A stretch of 64,000 nt of DNA from positions 62,001 to 126,000 of the forward strand of contig NZ_JAAVVC010000008.1 of assembly GCF_018449725.1 (NCBI RefSeq), written 5' to 3'. The notes under the pieces are model-generated. The model was not told where the DNA came from, ran no database searches, and was given only the letters and a program-made list of their open reading frames with translations. The translations under genes were made by a program, and so were the position numbers. Of the stretch, positions 27,209-36,648 are shown piece after piece; the stretch's first letter is position 1, and the number at the start of each line of letters is the position of its first letter. This DNA comes from Pseudomonas sp. dw_612 (GTDB lineage Bacteria; Pseudomonadota; Gammaproteobacteria; Pseudomonadales; Pseudomonadaceae).

Positions 27209-27371
27209 GAGGGTGTCCACCAAAGCCTTGATTGATGTGGGTCAGCGTAACCACTCAAAATGCGTTTGACAAGTTACTGATGGATACATAACCTCTAAAT
27301 CGCATTCAGTGCGGTTACGTAGTCGTACCGCCGAAGCGACCCCAAAAACAATCAACCCTGGGATAGACGTC

Positions 27372-28340
27372 ATGAAAGCGATCGTTCTTGAGAAATTCGG
27401 CGGCCTCGACAGCCTGGTCTACAAAGACATCCCTGAGCCCGAGGCTTTGCCGGGACATGTGGTGATCGAAATCAAGGCCTTCGGTATCAACCACGCGGAG
27501 ATGCACATGCGGCGCGGCGAGTGGGCCGAGGCGGCGCCGGTGTCGGGCATTGAGTGCGTAGGGCTGGTGAAGTCGTGCCCCGGTGGCGAGTTTGCGGTGG
27601 GGGCGAAGGTCGCCGCGCTGATGGGCGGCTTGGGAAGGACGATCAACGGCAGTTACGCGCAGTTCACCCGGGCGCCGGTGTCGAACGTGGCATTGATCGA
27701 GGCGGATTTGCCTTGGGCGGAACTGGCGGCGATTCCAGAAACCTATGCCACGGCGTGGACCTGTCTGTTTCGCAATCTGGAACTTGTCGAAGGACAGCGG
27801 TTGCTGATTCGCGGCGCTACTTCGTCGTTCGGTCAGGCTGCGGTGAAACTGGCGGTGAATGCCGGTGCGCAAGTTGTCGCGACATCCAGAAGCACCGAGC
27901 GCTTCGCCATGCTTGAGGCGCTGGGAGTTGCCGGTGTTGAGCAGGAAGGGCCGGGGCTGTCCACGCGAATCACCGGGCAATTCGACGCCGTGCTCGATCT
28001 GGTCGGCAACAGCACAATTCTGGATTCGCTATCGATGGTGCGCCGTGGCGGCAAAGTCTGCCTGGCCGGTTGGTTGGGCGGGCTGGCGCCCATCGCCGAG
28101 TTCAATCCCTTGTTGCAAATGGCCAGCGGCGTCTACCTCACTTTCTTCGGCAGTTTTGTGTTCGGCACTCCTGGTTTCCCGCTGTCGGACGTGCCGTTGC
28201 AAGCCATCGCCGAAGACGTGGCGGCAGGGCGCTTGGATGTCACGCCGTCGCGGGTCTTCAAGTTCGAGGAAATCCATGAGGCCCATCGCGTGATGGAAGC
28301 GAACGAGGCCGGTGGAAAAATGGTCGTGGTGCACGCATGA
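27372..28340 (+). CDS. Quinone oxidoreductase-like zinc-independent MDR
   Basis: A 322-residue medium-chain dehydrogenase/reductase. MKAIVLEKFGG at the start, GINHAEMHMRRGEW, the nucleotide-binding region LIRGATSSFGQAAVKLA and GGKVCLAGWLGG are family landmarks. The zinc ligands of alcohol dehydrogenases are absent, which fits the NADPH:quinone reductase branch. The stop overlaps the downstream frame as ATGA; the two genes form an operon opposite the CGNR regulator. Confidence 0.9.
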   Translation: MKAIVLEKFGGLDSLVYKDIPEPEALPGHVVIEIKAFGINHAEMHMRRGEWAEAAPVSGIECVGLVKSCPGGEFAVGAKVAALMGGLGRTINGSYAQFTRAPVSNVALIEADLPWAELAAIPETYATAWTCLFRNLELVEGQRLLIRGATSSFGQAAVKLAVNAGAQVVATSRSTERFAMLEALGVAGVEQEGPGLSTRITGQFDAVLDLVGNSTILDSLSMVRRGGKVCLAGWLGGLAPIAEFNPLLQMASGVYLTFFGSFVFGTPGFPLSDVPLQAIAEDVAAGRLDVTPSRVFKFEEIHEAHRVMEANEAGGKMVVVHA

Positions 28341-28354
28341 ATCAGGAGAACAGC

Positions 28355-29125
28355 ATGGTCAACTCAGTAGCGATTGTGACCGGTGCCAGTCAGGGTATCG
28401 GTCAGTCGACGGCGATTCGCCTGGCGCGGGATTTTGATGCGCTGGTGTTGGTCGCCCGGAATCGGCCGAACCTGGAAGCCACGGCGCAAGCGGTGCGTGA
28501 AGCCGGGGCGCAATGCCTGATCGTTGAAGGCGATGTGGCCGACCCCGAGATCCCCGCGCAAGTGGTGCAAAAAACGTTGGCAGCCTTTGGCCGTATCGAT
28601 GCCTTGCTCAACATTGCCGGGGCCGTGCCGCAAATCGATTTGTTCGACATGACCGACGCGCAATGGCATGACGGCACCGAGCTGAAGTTGCACGGCGCGC
28701 GGCGGATGACCCTGGCGGCGTGGCCGGCGTTGAAAGCCACAAAAGGCGCGGTGGTGTTGATGTCCGGTAATTCGGCGGTCACGCCCAAGTCGCCCTACGC
28801 GGCGGTGGCCACGATCAACGCGGCGATTGTCGCGTTGGCCAAGGCGTTTGCTGATCGCGGCATTCAGGATGAGGTGCAGGTGAACAGCGTGTTGCCGGGG
28901 CCGGTAATGACCGGGCGGCGGCGTTCGTTTCTGGAGAAATGGGCGCCGGCCCACGGGGTGTCGGTGGAGGAGGCCATGCTGAAGTTTCCGCAGGAGGCGG
29001 GGATTGGCCGGTTTGGCGAACCGGAGGAAATTGCCGAACTGATGGCGTTTCTGGTGTCGCCGGGGGCGCGCTGGATGACGGGTTCGGCGTTGCGGATGGA
29101 TGGTGGGGAGGTGAAAGCGGTTTAA
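28355..29125 (+). CDS. Short-chain dehydrogenase-like protein with altered active site
   Basis: A 256-residue SDR with the cofactor motif TGASQGIGQS and NIAGAVP (normally NNAG). The expected YxxxK motif reads SPYAAVATINAAI: Tyr is present but the Lys is replaced by Ala, so classical catalysis is doubtful. C-terminal MTGSALRMDGG is typical. ATG 28355 follows AGGAGA by 6 bases; ATG 28337 overlaps the previous stop and is also possible. Operon with the quinone oxidoreductase. Confidence 0.88.
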   Translation: MVNSVAIVTGASQGIGQSTAIRLARDFDALVLVARNRPNLEATAQAVREAGAQCLIVEGDVADPEIPAQVVQKTLAAFGRIDALLNIAGAVPQIDLFDMTDAQWHDGTELKLHGARRMTLAAWPALKATKGAVVLMSGNSAVTPKSPYAAVATINAAIVALAKAFADRGIQDEVQVNSVLPGPVMTGRRRSFLEKWAPAHGVSVEEAMLKFPQEAGIGRFGEPEEIAELMAFLVSPGARWMTGSALRMDGGEVKAV

Positions 29126-29150
29126 GCAAAACTCCCAAATACCGAGAAAC

Positions 29151-29244
29151 CTGTGGGAGCGGGCTTGCTCGCGAAGGCGGAGTGTCAGTCGACATTAATG
29201 TTGCCTGACACGGCGCCTTCGCGAGCAAGCCCGCTCCCACATTG
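29151..29244. repeat. REP doublet (REPIN)
   Basis: CTGTGGGAGCGGGCTTGCTC and reverse complement around a centre containing GTCGACATTAATGTTGCC. Lies between convergent SDR and amidase genes. Confidence 0.9.
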
Positions 29245-29253
29245 GATTTGTGT

Positions 29254-30948
29254 TTACCTAGCTGAGAGCGCCGGCGTACGCGGCGGAATAAGACGCTTGC
29301 TCCCGGTAGCCTCAAACGCCGAAGCCAACCGCAGCAACGTCGAATCGTCATACGCCCGACCGGCAAACGTCAGCCCCACCGGCATGCCGATATCCGCCAT
29401 CACGCCCATCGGCACGGTCACGGTCGGCACGCCCAAATGTCGGATGGCGAGGTTGCCGTTAGCGACCCAAATCCCATTGCTCCACGCGATGTCTGCCGAC
29501 GCAGGATTCACATCCGCATCCGCCGGCCCCACATCGGCAACGGTCGGGAACAGCACGGCGTCCAGCCCAAGGCGATCCATCCAGTCTTCCAGGTCCAATT
29601 TACGCGTCTGTTCCAACCCACGCAGGCCATCGGGCACGGTACTGATCTGATCCCACGGCGTGATCCCGCGCTCGGCCATTCGCACATATTCATCCATGCC
29701 CGCCGCCAGGTCACCCTCACGATTCGGCAGCGTGCCCGGGTCATGCGGGAAGATCAGCGGGCCATCGACATCGACCAGGCGATTCAATTTCGGATCGCCG
29801 TTCGCCCGCAGGAAATCATCAAACGCCCATGCCGTCAGGTCCCACAACTCATGGTGCAGGAACTCCTTGGACACGATGCCGCGATTGAACACCGTCGGCG
29901 CGCCGGGGCGATCGCCTTCACAATTGGACACCAGTGGAAAATCGACTTCGATCACTTCAGCCCCAGCCGCTTCAAGTGCCTGGCGCGCCTGTTTCCAAAG
30001 CTCGATCACCGAGTCGCGGGTGTTGATCCGCTGGCCGGTCGGGCCGCCGATACCCGGCGCTTCGGATGTGCCGGCTTCGGGATCAGCGTTGATGTACATC
30101 TTGGGGATGCCGAAGCGTTTGCCAGCGAGTGCATCGGGCTTCGCAGCCAGTTCGGCATAGGACGCAGGACGCACCGAAGCCACACTCGGAATCGGCACCC
30201 ACGGTTGCAGGCGCCACAGATCGCCGCGCGTGTCGGTGTCTTCCGCGACCACCACGTCGAGCACTTCCAGCAAGTCCGCCATGGTCCGCGCAAACGGCAC
30301 GACCACGTCCATGGTCGGCGTCAACGGCCAGTTGCCGCGCACCGAAATCACCCCGCGTGATGGCGTGTAGGCGCACAAACCATTGTTCGACGCCGGGCCG
30401 CGTCCGCTGGACCAGGTTTCTTCCGCCAGACCGAACGCGGCGAAACTGGCAGCCGTCGCCGTACCGGCGCCATTCGACGAACCGGACGCAAACGGCGCGG
30501 TGAGGTAATCGGCGTTGTACGGACTCTCGGCCCGGCCATAGACCCCACGCTGCATCCCGCCATTGGCCATCGGCGGCATGTTGGTCTTGCCCAGGCAAAT
30601 CGCCCCGGCGCCGCGCAGCCGTTCAATGGTGAAGGCGTCGCGATAGGCGATCAGGTTGGCAAACGCGGGGCTGCCGGACGCGGCGGTCAGGCCCTTCACC
30701 AAGTAACTGTCCTTGGCGGTGTAGGGGATGCCATCGAGCGGGCCCAGGGTTTGGCCTTTGGCTCGGCGGGCGTCGGAGGCCTGGGCCTCGTTCAACGCCT
30801 CGGGGTTGCGCACCACCACGGCGTTGAGGTCGCCGTCATAGGCGTCGATGCGGGCAAGATACGCCTGGACCAGCTCAACCGCCGTGGTCTGGCCCGATTC
30901 GAGCGCAGCACGCAGCTCGGCAATGGAAACCTCGGTGACCTCGATCAT
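29254..30948 (-). CDS. Amidase signature family protein
   Basis: A 564-residue amidase. The catalytic Lys lies in PYTAKDSY (about 84) and the cis-Ser in SGSSNGAGTA. The usual GSDTGGSIR block reads EETWSSGRGPAS; Ser is kept at the nucleophile place, but the glycines around it are altered. The family normally hydrolyses amides such as small aliphatic or aryl amides. Cytoplasmic, no signal. Downstream of it come REP units; the thioesterase gene upstream is separated by 103 bases in the same direction. Confidence 0.88.
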   Translation of the reverse strand: MIEVTEVSIAELRAALESGQTTAVELVQAYLARIDAYDGDLNAVVVRNPEALNEAQASDARRAKGQTLGPLDGIPYTAKDSYLVKGLTAASGSPAFANLIAYRDAFTIERLRGAGAICLGKTNMPPMANGGMQRGVYGRAESPYNADYLTAPFASGSSNGAGTATAASFAAFGLAEETWSSGRGPASNNGLCAYTPSRGVISVRGNWPLTPTMDVVVPFARTMADLLEVLDVVVAEDTDTRGDLWRLQPWVPIPSVASVRPASYAELAAKPDALAGKRFGIPKMYINADPEAGTSEAPGIGGPTGQRINTRDSVIELWKQARQALEAAGAEVIEVDFPLVSNCEGDRPGAPTVFNRGIVSKEFLHHELWDLTAWAFDDFLRANGDPKLNRLVDVDGPLIFPHDPGTLPNREGDLAAGMDEYVRMAERGITPWDQISTVPDGLRGLEQTRKLDLEDWMDRLGLDAVLFPTVADVGPADADVNPASADIAWSNGIWVANGNLAIRHLGVPTVTVPMGVMADIGMPVGLTFAGRAYDDSTLLRLASAFEATGSKRLIPPRTPALSAR

Positions 30949-31051
30949 GCTGTTCTCTCAAAATGGCTGTTCATAAGTGTTCTCGTCGTACGGTGTTGCG
31001 AACTGGCGCTATTTAACACCAAGCGGCGCGTCGAGGCATAAGCGAAATGGC

Positions 31052-31546
31052 TTATCGACCGTGCGCCACGTCCGCCAATTGCCCGGTGTCCACCCGCACG
31101 AAAATCGAGTCGCCAATCGCGGTGAGCACTTCGCCCGCGTAGACCTCGCAGACCACCCGGGTTTTGCGTCCGACCTCACCCTCGACTTTCGCCCGCAGGG
31201 TCAGCGGCACGCCCATGGGCGTCGGTTTGATGAACTTGATCCCGAGGTTGCCGGTGACGCAATCGATGCGCGGCAGGCTGCCCGGTTCACGCTGTTCCGC
31301 GCGGTAGTGATAGGCCATGGCCGTCCAGTTGGAGTGGCAATCGACCAGCATCGCGATCAGGCCGCCGTAGACCAGATCGGGCCAGCCGCAATATTGGGCA
31401 TCGGGGATGTGCTCGGCGATTACGTGCACGCCGTCCTCATCCCAGACACTCTTGATGTGCAGCCCGTGGGGATTGCGGCCGCCGCAGCCAAAACACACAC
31501 CTTCGGGGGCGGCGAGGTCTTGCAGGGAGGTTTCGATAGGGGGCAT
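31052..31546 (-). CDS. PaaI-family hotdog thioesterase
   Basis: A 164-residue hotdog-fold protein: CFGCGGRNPHGLHIK at the N-terminus, and DLVYGGLIAMLVDCHSNWTA, the PaaI/YbgC-type active region with Asp in the central helix. It would hydrolyse acyl-CoA esters. ATG 31546 has AGGA at 8 bases; ATG 31555 lacks spacing. It follows the GGDEF gene in the opposite order on the same strand and precedes the amidase. Confidence 0.85.
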   Translation of the reverse strand: MPPIETSLQDLAAPEGVCFGCGGRNPHGLHIKSVWDEDGVHVIAEHIPDAQYCGWPDLVYGGLIAMLVDCHSNWTAMAYHYRAEQREPGSLPRIDCVTGNLGIKFIKPTPMGVPLTLRAKVEGEVGRKTRVVCEVYAGEVLTAIGDSIFVRVDTGQLADVAHGR

Positions 31547-31610
31547 GACGGTCATCCTGAACAATGTGAGCCAGACGTTGGCGGATTTTAACGCTGAACC
31601 GGGTCGGGAA

Positions 31611-32762
31611 TTAAAGCGTCCGATCAACCAGCCGAATGCTGTTGCGTCCGCCGCGCTTGGAGGCGTAGAGCGCAGCGTCGCCTTGCTCGATCAGTGCCGT
31701 CAGGTTAGGGGGCGGCTGGTCGAACAGGTCGGCACCGATGCTCAGCGTCACCGGTTCCGGCGTGGGGAAGGTTTGTGAGGCAGTTTGCTGAAATTGCTCG
31801 CGTAGCGCGTTGCCGAGCAGGATCACCCGTTCGTGCGAGGCGTTGTTCAGCAGGATCACGAATTCGTCACCGCCCAGTCGGGCCGCCAGCGCATCGTCGG
31901 GCAACAGCGAACGAATCATCTCGCTCAGCGCAACGAGCAGTCGGTCGCCAGCCGTATGGCCGTACAGGTCGTTGACCAGTTTGAAGTTGTCGATATCGAT
32001 CAGCAGCAAGGCGCCGGGGCGAGTCGACGAGACGTCCTCCAGCAGGCGCGGCGCGCGCACTTCAAGGGCTCGGCGGTTGTACAGGGCGGTCAACGGATCG
32101 CGTGCGGCGAGGTGGGCAATCTGTTTCTCCCGTCGATAGCGCTCGGTGCCGGTCATCGACAACGCAATCAGCATGATCGCCATCACGCCTTCGACCAGGG
32201 AAATCTGAATGATCGCGCCGCGCAGCGCCGCCAGATCGATCAGCGTGCCCGGAATCACCGCCGTGAGTGCCTTGGCCACATAGAACATCCCGTGGGCCAG
32301 CAACACATAACGCAGCTGCACCGCGCCGACGCTCAACGACTTGCCATGGGGCCGCAGGAGGAAACTGGCCCGAAGCGTCGACAGCGCGACCAACAGCGAA
32401 TTGACCAGCAGCATGACTTTCGACCAGGTCGGCCCATCCGGCAATAACAGCATGGCCAGCCACGCGACAAAAATCAGCGCCCAGCCTGGGGACAAGCGCG
32501 TTTGCGTGAAACGCGCGACACCGAGCAAAAACAGGAAATGGGCGATCACCAGCAGGCCGTTGGCGAACCAGATACCGATGAACAGAAAGCCGCTGCTGCG
32601 CAGCAAGGCGAGCGTGGAGCCCACGGTGATCGTGGCAAACCCCGCGCTCCAGAACAGCAGCGAAGGCTCGCGAATGCTGCGCCATTCGATCGCCAGGTAC
32701 AGTGCAGCGGCCGCGGCAAGGGCGACCGAGAGTGTCAACATCGTGGACGGGTCGAGCGGCAT
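31611..32762 (-). CDS. Membrane-bound diguanylate cyclase
   Basis: A 383-residue protein. Residues about 1-205 form six or seven membrane helices with no recognised sensor motif; a GGDEF domain follows (RDPLTALYNRR, LLLIDIDNFKLVND, LGGDEFVILL). The catalytic motif is intact, so it should make c-di-GMP. The upstream inhibitory RxxD site is not present (PDDA in its place), so product inhibition is probably weak. Signal unknown. Confidence 0.93.
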   Translation of the reverse strand: MPLDPSTMLTLSVALAAAAALYLAIEWRSIREPSLLFWSAGFATITVGSTLALLRSSGFLFIGIWFANGLLVIAHFLFLLGVARFTQTRLSPGWALIFVAWLAMLLLPDGPTWSKVMLLVNSLLVALSTLRASFLLRPHGKSLSVGAVQLRYVLLAHGMFYVAKALTAVIPGTLIDLAALRGAIIQISLVEGVMAIMLIALSMTGTERYRREKQIAHLAARDPLTALYNRRALEVRAPRLLEDVSSTRPGALLLIDIDNFKLVNDLYGHTAGDRLLVALSEMIRSLLPDDALAARLGGDEFVILLNNASHERVILLGNALREQFQQTASQTFPTPEPVTLSIGADLFDQPPPNLTALIEQGDAALYASKRGGRNSIRLVDRTL

Positions 32763-32947
32763 GTCCTGGCGGGCCTGTCTGTTTTGCGGTGAGGGACTGC
32801 GATTGTAAGCGTTTGGGGTTGGTTTTCGCAGAGGTTAGCCTGTCAGTACCGAATAGTTTTCTTTTGTGCCTTCGCGGCCCTGCGAGCGGTCTCAACGTGA
32901 TTCGACAAGGTCTGTCGACTGTCACTGTCTGACCATTGGATTTACGG

Positions 32948-33298
32948 ATGAAACCAACGATGCTCCTCCCGTTTCACACCAGGAAAATCACCGCCATAAC
33001 CGCCATGTTCCTGTTTCTCACTGGCTGTGTCGGGATTGAAGTTTCAACGTTCGGTCGGGAAACACAACGCGCTTCCTTGATCGACCCACCATCAGATAGC
33101 GACCAGACCACGCGGGTGTGGTGCGGTGTAACGCTGTGGGCGGTGGTTGTGCCGATTCCGTTGAAATTACCCGTCTGCAAGCTGCAAAAGGGGCAGTCCC
33201 TGACATCGCCCATGTACGCCTGCGGTCCGCTGATGGTCCTCGGACCGATTGTTCATGGGTACGAGGGCAATGCGCTGTGTGGCGTATTTCCTGATTGA
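32948..33298 (+). CDS. Small putative lipoprotein
   Basis: A 116-residue protein with a lipoprotein signal ending FLFLTGC (Cys about residue 27). The mature part is short, with a hydrophobic centre (LWAVVVPIPLKLPVC) and two further Cys (YACGP, ALCGVF). ATG 32948 gives a correct signal; ribosome site is weak. Unknown function; resembles small YceK-type lipoproteins in layout. Confidence 0.65.
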   Translation: MKPTMLLPFHTRKITAITAMFLFLTGCVGIEVSTFGRETQRASLIDPPSDSDQTTRVWCGVTLWAVVVPIPLKLPVCKLQKGQSLTSPMYACGPLMVLGPIVHGYEGNALCGVFPD

Positions 33299-33375
33299 TC
33301 TCGTCACCAGCGCTACTTTCAAGTGGCTTCTGCTAGTCTGCCGGACCCGACAGTTACCAAAGCAAGGCTCACTCA

Positions 33376-33810
33376 ATGTTCACCCTCCGTGTCATGACCC
33401 TGGACGATTACGACGCCGTGATCGATCTCATGAAGCGTACGCCAGGCGTCTCCCTGCGTGATGCCGACTCTCGCGAATCGACCTCAAAGTATCTGGAGCG
33501 CAATCCGGGGATGAGCTTCGTGGCGGAGGTGGGTGGCGTTATCGGCGGTTGCGTGATGTGTGGACACGACGGCCGCCGAGGCTATTTGCAGCATTTGGTG
33601 GTCCTGCCGCAGCATCGGCGGCAAGGCATCGCCAATGCGTTGGTCGGGCGCTGTCTAGCGAGTCTCGAGGCGCTCGGAATACTTAAATGTCATCTCGATG
33701 TGTTCAAGACCAACGAAGCAGCCGCCGAGTATTGGCATAGCCAAGGCTGGCGGCTCAGGACCGATATTGATCGGTATTCGTTTACCCGGTCGGGCAATGA
33801 GAACGCATGA
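33376..33810 (+). CDS. GNAT family N-acetyltransferase
   Basis: A 144-residue GNAT. The beta4-alpha3 region reads YLQHLVVLPQHRRQGIANALV, with the acetyl-CoA-binding QHRRQGIA motif, and the C-terminal part NEAAAEYWHSQGW is typical. Substrate unknown. Full length for the family; convergent with the FRG protein gene. Confidence 0.9.
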   Translation: MFTLRVMTLDDYDAVIDLMKRTPGVSLRDADSRESTSKYLERNPGMSFVAEVGGVIGGCVMCGHDGRRGYLQHLVVLPQHRRQGIANALVGRCLASLEALGILKCHLDVFKTNEAAAEYWHSQGWRLRTDIDRYSFTRSGNENA

Positions 33811-33827
33811 CCGAGAGGGGTGTTGGT

Positions 33828-35300
33828 TTATGCAAGGCCAAAACTGTCCATTTCGGTGGGGTTGAAGAGTACAACGGGACGTTTCATGGCCAGTTGTGAC
33901 GGGATCACTTCTCGAGCAAAGATCCAGGACAACCGTTTAAAGTCGAACATGAGGCGCGGGTCGTGCATGTAACACAGTGCTGTGACGATGGAAACGAGCT
34001 CCGGGTTCTGCAGGTTAGCTCTCCAGCCAGCGTCCAGGGCGTCAAGCAAGTGGGTGTCGGAACAGTAGGCTTGAGAGTACACGCTGCCCGGATTACCCAA
34101 TTCCACCCGCACCGCATCAGGAATCCAGCTGGCAAATGCCTCGTCTGCGTTTCCACCATCGTTCCCGTAACAGTCCGAGAGGCTGCAAAGGGTCACCAGG
34201 GCAGACATCGCAGCGGCAATATCCTCGTTCGTGTAAGGAAGGTTGCGCATGCCGTTCCACGCAGCGCGTATCGACGCTTCAAAGTGTTGTTTATCCACAT
34301 TGTCGGGTAAGCCCGTGAAGTGCCACTCGACGGCCTCGGCCCTCAGTGCGGGTTGCCAATCAAGCGCATTCTTTATCGATTGTTGAACCTGATAAGCAGG
34401 GGTGGGCGCAGCGTCTCCACTGCGCAGAGATACTGGCATTCGTCGGCCGACGGTGGAATCGAAGTGCTCAATGGGTGCATTGGACCAAGCCTGCAGTTGG
34501 TCGCTGCTCCACTGCTCAATAGGCTTGGGAGGCGCGATGAAGTAATCCTGGGTGTCCGTTGTGAACTCGTCTAAATCAATATGTGTGACGTTAGCCATCG
34601 TGCGTAGGAACGCCTGGTTTTCAAGTCTTCTCTCATTGAAGAAGTACTGGTCCAGCAGATGCTCCAGAGAACTCTTGTCAACGGGATAGATCCGTTCGCG
34701 AGAAGGAAATGCGGGAATACCAGTCCAGGGGAAAATGATGCGGTCCATGTCGAAGTGGTGATACCACGCGTGGTTCGTGTACAGGAAACAGCCACGTTGT
34801 GACTGCAAGCGCCACAGATTGGGTACGTCCACCACAACGGGCTCGACGAGCAAATGTTCAAGGCCGCTGACCTGGTTCAAGTCGCCATAGAGGTCGACAA
34901 GCTCCGTTGTATTCAGGCAGTAGATGACGCAGTTACCAGGGGGCTCAGGCGGTTGCGCAGTATCGGATGCAAAGAATCCTGCAACGGCGGGCTCGGTGCT
35001 GAAGTCGATATAAGACGTCGGAAAACCGTAATGCTGGAGCACCGCAAAAAGCGCATTTATTTGCTCGGGATCTGCCAGATAAGCCAACTGGGGTTGATCT
35101 TTGACCCAAGCGAAAAACCGGTTCAGTTTTGCATCAAGCTGGGGTTTTTCGTTCGGGTTTTTATCCAGCCATCGCTCAAGAGATGACTGCGGTGTCCACT
35201 CGCGCAATTGGCCTCGGAACCAATTGTATTCACCTTCCTGTTTGAGTTGATTGGCAAGCGCCACGGCCTCTTCAACGTTGGCAACTCTCATAGTCTTCAT
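33828..35300 (-). CDS. FRG-domain protein
   Basis: A 490-residue protein with an FRG domain in its first half: WFRGQLREW (about 27-35) supplies the name-giving motif, followed by LQHYGFPTSYIDFSTEPAVAG (about 88-108) and GNCVIYCLN. The rest is a mostly helical region with no recognised domain. FRG proteins have unknown biochemistry and often sit near anti-phage or toxin genes. ATG 35300 follows AAGGGAA. No partner gene is coupled; a 429-base gap precedes it. Confidence 0.85.
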   Translation of the reverse strand: MKTMRVANVEEAVALANQLKQEGEYNWFRGQLREWTPQSSLERWLDKNPNEKPQLDAKLNRFFAWVKDQPQLAYLADPEQINALFAVLQHYGFPTSYIDFSTEPAVAGFFASDTAQPPEPPGNCVIYCLNTTELVDLYGDLNQVSGLEHLLVEPVVVDVPNLWRLQSQRGCFLYTNHAWYHHFDMDRIIFPWTGIPAFPSRERIYPVDKSSLEHLLDQYFFNERRLENQAFLRTMANVTHIDLDEFTTDTQDYFIAPPKPIEQWSSDQLQAWSNAPIEHFDSTVGRRMPVSLRSGDAAPTPAYQVQQSIKNALDWQPALRAEAVEWHFTGLPDNVDKQHFEASIRAAWNGMRNLPYTNEDIAAAMSALVTLCSLSDCYGNDGGNADEAFASWIPDAVRVELGNPGSVYSQAYCSDTHLLDALDAGWRANLQNPELVSIVTALCYMHDPRLMFDFKRLSWIFAREVIPSQLAMKRPVVLFNPTEMDSFGLA

Positions 35301-35729
35301 GCATTTTTCCCTTAATACCTAAAGCCTGAGCTCAGACTGGATGGAGTGTATGACTACAGGTTCTCTACTTATGAATGGCGCATCATAGCGGGTCGAATGG
35401 GAACAGGCCTCGTCGAGCAAGGTGTTAACTATCGCCGCTGGAGAAATTACGAAGGTTGCAACTGGCTATCCGAAACTTTATCGCCGCCTAAGAATATCGA
35501 GGGGGGAAACGTACGGACTGCCCAGCACTAAAACGGCAAGTCATGGTCAATAAACCCCGCACGACCGTCAGCGGTCATACTGCCCGGAGCCGACCGGATC
35601 CGCATCGGTATTTTGATCAAGGACAGTGAAAGCATGCTCGCCGCACTATAATCCGCCGCCTCCGCCTGGTTCCGTGAATCGGGACTCGCCGTACGTTTAC
35701 TCCTCAATCCAAATCGAAGAATTTAAAGC
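35301..35729. other. Intergenic region between FRG and nuclease genes
   Basis: 429 bases without a gene I can support. It must hold the divergent promoters of the FRG gene and the nuclease gene. A TATAAT at about 35647 is a possible -10 for the nuclease, but no matching -35 was found. Confidence 0.4.
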
Positions 35730-36602
35730 ATGCACCTACGCAAAATTGCAGTTGGGCTGTCGGCCCTTGTTTTGCTCTCGACTGGCGCAGAAGCCCGCAG
35801 TCTGCTGGATCTCCTCAAGCCGCCTACCCAGCATCAGACCCAAACGTCGCACTCGGGCTCGATCAGCCAGAACGCGGCCCTGGACCTTTATTCAAACAAG
35901 CAGAAGCAGGCATCGTTTGACGGTTGCGCCGATCTGTTTCCGGCAGCGAAACCGATCAACACGGCGACGGTGCCGGCCACCATGAAACCCTTGGCCCTGT
36001 GTTCCGACAACTTTGCGGTGCTCTACTCGCAAACCAGCAGGACGCCGCTGGTAGTGGTCGAACGCCTTAATTCCGCCCAGTTGCAGGACGCCAAAGGCGA
36101 GGAGCGCACCAACCAGTTCTACCCGGACCCGCGGATCCCCAAGAGCGGGCGGGCAGAGTTGAGCGACTACCGCAGCCAACATCCGGCCGTGGACCGTGGT
36201 CATCAATCCCCGGCCGCCGATGCACCGAGCCCCAATGCCATGGCCCAGTCCTTTGCGCTGTCGAACATGGTGCCGCAAGACCCCACCAACAATCGCAAGA
36301 TCTGGAGCAAGGTCGAGGCGGACGTGAGGAAGTTTGCCAAGCGCGCCGATGGCAATGTGTATGTCTTTACCGGCCCGCTCTTTGACTCGGGCCACGCCAC
36401 CATTGGCGACAACAAGGTCTGGGTGCCGACCCGGTTGTTCAAACTGGTTTACGACGCATCGTCCAAGCGTGCCTGGGCGTACGTCCTGCCCAACGCCGAA
36501 ACCCGTATCGAGCGACCGATGGACTATGACGCGTTCGTGAAGAGTACCGGGCTCAAGTTGCTGGGGAATCTTCCGGTCAGTGGTTCGGTAGGGCGTTCTT
36601 AA
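35730..36602 (+). CDS. Secreted DNA/RNA non-specific endonuclease
   Basis: A 290-residue NucA/NucG-type nuclease with a signal peptide (MHLRKIAVGLSALVLLSTGAEA, cut near residue 22). The catalytic motif is VDRGHQSPAAD (Asp155-Arg-Gly-His158), followed by the metal-site region FALSNMVPQD and later NNRKIW. VYVFTGPLFDSG is a further landmark. It degrades DNA and RNA in the periplasm or outside. Monocistronic: a strong terminator follows. Confidence 0.93.
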   Translation: MHLRKIAVGLSALVLLSTGAEARSLLDLLKPPTQHQTQTSHSGSISQNAALDLYSNKQKQASFDGCADLFPAAKPINTATVPATMKPLALCSDNFAVLYSQTSRTPLVVVERLNSAQLQDAKGEERTNQFYPDPRIPKSGRAELSDYRSQHPAVDRGHQSPAADAPSPNAMAQSFALSNMVPQDPTNNRKIWSKVEADVRKFAKRADGNVYVFTGPLFDSGHATIGDNKVWVPTRLFKLVYDASSKRAWAYVLPNAETRIERPMDYDAFVKSTGLKLLGNLPVSGSVGRS

Positions 36603-36607
36603 AGCAG

Positions 36608-36637
36608 AAAGGGACAGATCAATCTGTCCCTTTTTTT
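36608..36637. terminator. Rho-independent terminator after nuclease gene
   Basis: Perfect stem AGGGACAGAT/ATCTGTCCCT followed by seven T; the three A on the other side allow use from the convergent operon too. The stem contains the GGGACAGAT word seen in dispersed motifs elsewhere in the window. Confidence 0.88.
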
Positions 36638-36648
36638 GCCAAGCGTGA

